Source: Candidatus Latescibacterota bacterium (GTDB lineage: Bacteria > Latescibacterota > UBA2968 > UBA8231). From it: 10,183 nucleotides of DNA. Both the position numbers and the translations under genes were made by a program. Location of the stretch: the NCBI GenBank assembly GCA_003529325.1, contig DPVW01000283.1, forward strand, positions 714 through 10,896, read 5' to 3'. The notes beneath the pieces are model-generated. The model was not told the origin of the DNA. It saw nothing but the letters and a program-made list of their open reading frames with translations, and searched no databases. The stretch's first letter is position 1. Every line of letters begins with the position of its first letter. This document shows positions 8,001 through 10,183 of the stretch, one piece after another.

Positions 8001-8224
8001 TGGGCAGCGCCTGGAATGACGATCAGTCCATCGACCCCTGGCCATTGCAGGCACCCGACGCGGTGTATGACCCAGCGGCGGATTCGGTACGTCTCCAGGG
8101 GGGGTATGGATTCGGCCTGCTCGTGTACTTCCTGGCACCCATGAACTTCGAATTCGCCAAGCGCACCGACTTCAAGACCACCTCCGAGTGGCATATGCAC
8201 TTCAGCTTCGGCAAGGCCTTCTGA
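4985..8224 (+). CDS. Peptidase MA-like / TolB-propeller / BamA-like barrel fusion protein
   Basis: A 1079-residue exported protein with three recognisable modules. Residues 1-32 are a Sec signal peptide with cleavage after AVA. A gluzincin-type peptidase MA-like domain spans about 45-300: HELMH (155-159) provides two zinc ligands and the catalytic Glu156, and MEGLAEF (186-192) supplies the probable third ligand, Glu187. About 320-580 holds TolB/PD40-type beta-propeller blades, including WAPNGRSIALVG, WAPDSRRMAFIG, FSPDGKRLAFSS and LSPDGKQIVLTT. After an acidic linker (about 585-705), residues 708-1079 form a BamA/Omp85-like barrel with LRGYPF (957-962), matching the (V/I)RG(F/Y) loop-6 motif, and a C-terminal Phe in FGKAF as BAM targeting signal. 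The GTG start lies 26 bases inside the TPR gene; a CTG at 4997 has a better-spaced GAAGGTGAGG before it, but CTG starts are rare. Domain calls are firm; substrate and role are unknown. It is probably anchored in the outer membrane with peptidase and propeller in the periplasm. Confidence 0.88.
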   Translation: MRPTLNAAEKISRFAVVLAIAGICWSPPAAVAQDIVSSQLRQGFGMNKVRYKDFDWHFVESEHLLLYYEPEFTDLADSAVEYLEEGYAHISALMRHELSTKPPIVIFKSHYEFQQTNIIQSFLPPGVAGFAEPLRYRMVIPFNGDLDDFRNVLVHELMHIFQYDIINRGPVKRISNPIANPPTWIMEGLAEFATQESNTIDEMVLRDAVLTDELLPLEVMNSSWNYLPNPFLAYKQSHSLMEYIAANFGPEKVSRILRVWDSQTDTDKLLERLLDMDMRALDERWQAHMRKKYWPLLQNRDYVSEFATRILQADDIHRLYMAPSWSLGGDMLATLSTDGVEQHVDIIRLSNGRLVERVTENMRAVVYDDLTFNDGTVAWAPNGRSIALVGKKGAGDVVVLWDRYDKEIVDVLSFDGLEIVEGIDWAPDSRRMAFIGTGFGQSDVYIVDVQSKELTQLTGTPQRDAQPNFSPDGKRLAFSSKRGSQFDIKVYDFETQRVSTLLSTPTDDLWPEWLPTGDRLLFVSTREGINDLFLYDITKDREFRLTRTVSGIMSPTLSPDGKQIVLTTFYHGRRELYRMDVPSRAEVIRRSDELAARVDEPAGGRLIHVAEGMSLEPTIATDSPTPLVAIAENSGPPIGAVNLLESIAKGNDPVMLADVSDDYRVDAQPSEEVEDVGAALRRSTARLDSPVGERNNIDFDQLPVRRYTPKLEFDGISLQMGYYSGFLSGIAQLSMSDLLGNHSLNMFTDYVGSQEVNNDFTFAGSYTYYGQRPTYSVTIFNWNQYFNDTEGGPGGTGVHVVGSSLARGLVRSRQSGLLADMTYPLDVFRRIELSYSFVDEEREVAWPVTELLDGFSTHLVKAAYVHDSLRNGLLGPTAGRRYYLSAGRTLAATDDDRTFTHLEADYRQYFRLGRWSVLGLRGIGVGSLGRDGLEYNLGGPAWFLPFFPGYNLNVGPLRGYPFSEFSGSRVALFNSEVRVPFIRNITFGWPGTFSIPAVDGAFFFDVGSAWNDDQSIDPWPLQAPDAVYDPAADSVRLQGGYGFGLLVYFLAPMNFEFAKRTDFKTTSEWHMHFSFGKAF

Positions 8225-8225
8225 T

Positions 8226-8945
8226 ATGAAGACAGCGGGATCCTTCTTTGCCTGCATGATATGGGCGGGATTTGCCTTGGGTTGCTCCTCTGGCGCCGTC
8301 GGTCGGGGCATGGGCGAACAGATCAGATTCAGCGCCCCAGCAGCGCCCGACAAGGAACTGTTGCCATTGGTGGAAGGGGCAAAAAACATCGGTGTTCTGT
8401 CGACGACGAACATCGAGCCGGTTCAGAGTCTCGACATAGAGAAGGTGATGGGACGACTAACAGACGCCACCGCCCGCGGCCTGCGCAACCTGAAGGATCG
8501 CACGATCATAGGCCAAGACGAAATCCGCTGGCACTTTCGCGATGTGCTATTCGACTCGACGACGATCTTCGGCGACAGCCTGCAGCAGGCCTTGCGCTCG
8601 GAACTCGAGTTGGATGGCATGGTCTATATCACCCTGCGAAGCCTGGATTCGAAGGTGACACCCGTATCACCCGGACCCTTCGGGGCAGTCAACAGCCCGG
8701 GTTTGAACCTGTCGGTGGAATTGGAACTCGTGTACATCAATCTGCACACCGGCGAAAAGTGGTCCCAGGCGGGTCGGCGTAGCAGTTGGCAACCGGTACA
8801 GGTGGATATGGTGGGAGGCGGACGTGGCGACCCCACCGAACGGCAGATGTTGATGGCCCTCGCCTCGCCACTGCGTCAGTTCTTGACGCGGCTGGCACCA
8901 CCGCCCCGTCGGCAGACCCGGCACTTCGACACCAGCGGCGACTGA
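8226..8945 (+). CDS. Probable lipoprotein of unknown family
   Basis: A 239-residue protein that I do not recognise. Residues 1-20 are hydrophobic and end in FALGC, a slightly atypical lipobox (Ala at -3) with Cys20 as probable lipidation site. Residues 53-160 alternate strand- and helix-like stretches: KNIGVLSTTNI, a helix around IEKVMGRLTDATARGLRNL, then SLQQALRSELELDGMVYITLRSLDSKV. This plan of a strand, a helix, and a helix followed by a strand naming a low-abundance output resembles CsgG/TolB-N or LpoB-like lipoproteins, but no diagnostic motif confirms it. An HTGEKWSQAGRRSSW strand pair follows, and the tail is Pro/Arg-rich. The ATG lies one base after the upstream stop, with AAGG nine bases before it, so it is certainly in the same transcript as the barrel fusion. 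It may be an accessory lipoprotein of that protein. Confidence 0.8.
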   Translation: MKTAGSFFACMIWAGFALGCSSGAVGRGMGEQIRFSAPAAPDKELLPLVEGAKNIGVLSTTNIEPVQSLDIEKVMGRLTDATARGLRNLKDRTIIGQDEIRWHFRDVLFDSTTIFGDSLQQALRSELELDGMVYITLRSLDSKVTPVSPGPFGAVNSPGLNLSVELELVYINLHTGEKWSQAGRRSSWQPVQVDMVGGGRGDPTERQMLMALASPLRQFLTRLAPPPRRQTRHFDTSGD

Positions 8946-8951
8946 TAAGGT

Positions 8952-9686
8952 CTACCGGCTTTTCTTGCGGCGCTTGGCGGCACTCTCACCGCTGCTCTTC
9001 GAACCACTGGAGGATTTCTTGGAAGAAGAGGAGGACGAGGAGGAGGAAACTTTCGAAGTTGACGAACTTGAAGTTGATGAACTCGGCGTACGGTAAGTAC
9101 TTGTCGACTTCCGGGTAACTGGCACGGTGCGCTGTGTCCACGCCCGCTCCGCCTCGGCTTGCTTGCGGCGCGACAACTCCTGCTGATTGACCCCGGGAAG
9201 GATATCATTGACGGAACCGGCACGTAACGCGGCATTCTCAGCGCGTAGATTTGCCAACTCTTGCGTCGTTACCAGTTGATATCCAGGCGCCGTATAAGAA
9301 CCGCGGCTGGAACCACCATAGTATGGGTCATAACCGTAACCGTAGGGTCCATATGCCGAGGCGTATCCGCCATAGGGGTAGGATGCCCCGAGCCCCGGGC
9401 CGTAGGCAAAGGGGCTGTTGAAGCCATACATGCCGTAACGCGAGTCGTAACCGGTGACGGGGTAGCCGTTGCCGTAGCCCCTGCCGTAGCCGTCCTGACC
9501 GGTATCCCAGTCCTGCTCGTCGTACCCCTCGAGCAAATGGGCCTCGACGGGATCCCTGCGCACCTGCGCCACGTTGTCATCCTCAAGGGAAGACGCCATG
9601 CGCGGGCCCTGCAGTACCGTGTAACAGCCGCTGAATGCAACACTTGCTGCAGCCAGTGCGGCCCAGGTAATCAGTCGTTTCGTCAT
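8952..9686 (-). CDS. Low-complexity lipoprotein: Gly/Tyr-rich, poly-Ser, basic tail
   Basis: Not a family I recognise. The 244-residue product has a lipoprotein signal ending in AFSGC (Cys21). A short acidic stretch (33-62) is followed by a Gly/Tyr-rich region (about 66-136) with repeated GYG, YGPYGYGYD and PYYGG steps. A short helix with coiled-coil character (TTQELANLRAENAALRAG, 140-157) and a charged helix (168-183) follow. Residues 194-233 are mostly Ser with Thr and Lys, including a run of nine Ser at 214-222, and the protein ends in a strongly basic KRRKKSR. The poly-Ser codons make a purine-rich track on the plus strand around 9009-9050. The ATG at 9686 has GGGAG seven bases upstream and a promoter before it. 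The pattern suggests a surface or periplasmic structural lipoprotein whose basic end could bind anionic wall or lipid; that is inference. The real frame is supported by the signal peptide, RBS and promoter together. Confidence 0.82.
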   Translation of the reverse strand: MTKRLITWAALAAASVAFSGCYTVLQGPRMASSLEDDNVAQVRRDPVEAHLLEGYDEQDWDTGQDGYGRGYGNGYPVTGYDSRYGMYGFNSPFAYGPGLGASYPYGGYASAYGPYGYGYDPYYGGSSRGSYTAPGYQLVTTQELANLRAENAALRAGSVNDILPGVNQQELSRRKQAEAERAWTQRTVPVTRKSTSTYRTPSSSTSSSSTSKVSSSSSSSSSKKSSSGSKSSGESAAKRRKKSR

Positions 9687-9700
9687 GGCATTGCTCCCGG

Positions 9701-9722
9701 CTGGATCGTCACTGGATCGTCA
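9701..9722 (-). repeat. Two perfect 11-base tandem copies in the 5' leader
   Basis: CTGGATCGTCA occurs twice back to back (9701-9711 and 9712-9722, plus-strand reading). It lies between the predicted transcription start and the ribosome binding site of the minus-strand lipoprotein gene. It may be a chance slippage duplication or a pair of binding sites; the next bases diverge. Confidence 0.7.
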
Positions 9723-9731
9723 TCTGATTTC

Positions 9732-9760
9732 AATATACTCAGGCCGGTGGCACGGGCCAA
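9732..9760 (-). promoter_or_regulatory. Sigma-70-like promoter for the low-complexity lipoprotein gene
   Basis: On the minus strand TTGGCC (9760-9755) and TATATT (9737-9732) are separated by exactly 17 bases. The -10 hexamer matches TATAAT at five of six positions and the -35 matches TTGACA at four of six. Transcription would start near 9725, giving a leader of about 40 bases before the ATG at 9686. The housekeeping consensus of this organism is not known. Confidence 0.5.
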
Positions 9761-9780
9761 CCCACCGGGTGCCTGTGCCG

Positions 9781-9871
9781 GTGCCTGTCTCGGAAATAGC
9801 CTTGTAGAATTCGGGCGTCGAGCCGGGATGCCCCGGCGGCCGAATACAAGGATTGTTCCGAGACACGGCAC
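9781..9871 (-). repeat. Long imperfect inverted repeat (large hairpin) after the barrel gene
   Basis: The left arm 9781-9814 pairs with the right arm 9840-9871. GTGCC pairs with GGCAC, TGTCTCGGAA with TTCCGAGACA, CCTTGTA with TACAAGG, and TTCGG with CCGAA, giving 27 pairs. These are interrupted by a one-base bulge (9866), a 4/4 internal loop and a three-base bulge (9807-9809). The loop carries an inner six-pair stem, GCCGGG/CCCGGC, around ATGC (9822-9837). It begins at the last base of the minus-strand barrel gene's stop codon, so it would be at the 3' end of that transcript. No T-run follows on either strand, so it is not a standard intrinsic terminator. It could be a U-tract-less terminator, an RNA-stabilising end or a small mobile palindrome. 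Confidence 0.75.
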
Positions 9872-10183
9872 TAGAATTGATATACCAGCCCAAGGAACAG
9901 ACGATCGATGGCGACCTCTTCGCGCAGTTCCGACTCGGCGATGCCCTCTGCCTGCTCATAGGCGCCGCGGGTGTAGGCGAGATCGGCTCGCACCGTCTCG
10001 TCAAGCACCAGACCCGCACCAAGGGTCCAGAAACTGCGGTCCTGTAGAATGCGGATCTTCGGGTTCGTCTCTGGATCGACGATGAGACTCGGGTCACGGG
10101 GTCCGATGAAGGGCAGTGGATCGGTGTAGTATCCTCCGCGGACATCGAGTGCCACCCAGGGCACCTGCCACTCGATACCGAGA
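9871..10183 (-). CDS. Outer-membrane beta-barrel protein, C-terminal part (possibly FadL/OMPP1-like)
   Basis: The reading frame is open to the right edge of the window, so only the last 103 residues are seen and the start lies beyond it. The visible part alternates hydrophobic and polar residues in strand-like blocks: EWQVPWVALDVRGGYYTDP, then a loop rich in Pro/Asp, then SFWTLGAGLVLDETVRADLAYTRGAY, a charged loop, and DRLFLGLVYQF. It ends in Phe, the usual BAM recognition signal. The order of a gyytDP strand, a D-R-x-F-W-x-L-G-A-G hairpin and a DLAYT strand resembles the end of FadL/TodX-family channels for hydrophobic compounds. That family call is an impression from pattern only; that it is an outer-membrane barrel is much surer. 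The gene's TAG is directly followed by the long hairpin. Confidence 0.72.
   Translation of the reverse strand, partial: LGIEWQVPWVALDVRGGYYTDPLPFIGPRDPSLIVDPETNPKIRILQDRSFWTLGAGLVLDETVRADLAYTRGAYEQAEGIAESELREEVAIDRLFLGLVYQF

Noticed and set aside
9009..9050. Purine-rich track on the plus strand as a separate structural element
   Set aside because: It is explained by the poly-Ser codons of the minus-strand lipoprotein gene.
9261..10085. Plus-strand open frame across the lipoprotein start and the barrel gene end
   Set aside because: It spans the minus-strand promoter, the hairpin and two minus-strand genes and has no recognisable protein features; the minus-strand genes have a signal peptide, RBS and barrel pattern.

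Overview
The window looks like a Gram-negative bacterial chromosome with high GC content. It encodes signal peptides, several probable lipoproteins, and two proteins that end as outer-membrane beta-barrels. GTG and TTG starts are common and genes are tightly packed, often overlapping. A GH38 alpha-mannosidase remnant beside a Gfo/Idh/MocA oxidoreductase, plus a peptidase-MA/TolB-propeller/BamA-like fusion, fits an FCB-group or neighbouring phylum (for example Latescibacterota, Gemmatimonadota or Poribacteria-like). That placement is an inference from gene content. I see no rRNA, tRNA, CRISPR array, transposase or phage gene, and no gene-free stretch longer than about 190 bases.

Region by region. 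(1) 1-1315, minus strand: an intact Gfo/Idh/MocA-type sugar oxidoreductase with a TTG start behind a strong ribosome binding site. It overlaps by four bases (GTGA) a broken GH38 alpha-mannosidase that has two Trp-to-stop changes and an internal deletion of about 85-90 codons, and that runs off the left edge. (2) 1443-4196, plus strand: a 3-hydroxyacyl-CoA dehydrogenase, an NlpC/P60 cell-wall peptidase with a lipoprotein-like signal, and a polytopic GT-C glycosyltransferase, linked by 20-base and 4-base overlaps. (3) 4285-8945, plus strand, after an 88-base gap: a TPR lipoprotein, a 1079-residue fusion (zinc peptidase MA-like, TolB-type beta-propeller, outer-membrane beta-barrel), and a second small lipoprotein of unknown family. 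(4) 8952-9686, minus strand: an odd lipoprotein with a Gly/Tyr-rich middle, a short helix, a poly-Ser tract and a basic tail; it converges on the previous gene with a six-base gap and has a recognisable promoter. (5) 9871-10183, minus strand: the C-terminal end of an outer-membrane barrel protein, possibly FadL/OMPP1-like, directly followed by a large imperfect hairpin.

Taken together, 2254-10183 is mostly a cell-envelope locus: wall hydrolase, polyprenyl-sugar-dependent transferase, lipoproteins and barrels. The best candidate for an undescribed system is the TPR lipoprotein / peptidase-propeller-barrel / lipoprotein trio at 4285-8945. Its parts are recognisable but its joint function is not known to me. 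The clearest unexpected observation is the decayed GH38 gene at the left edge.
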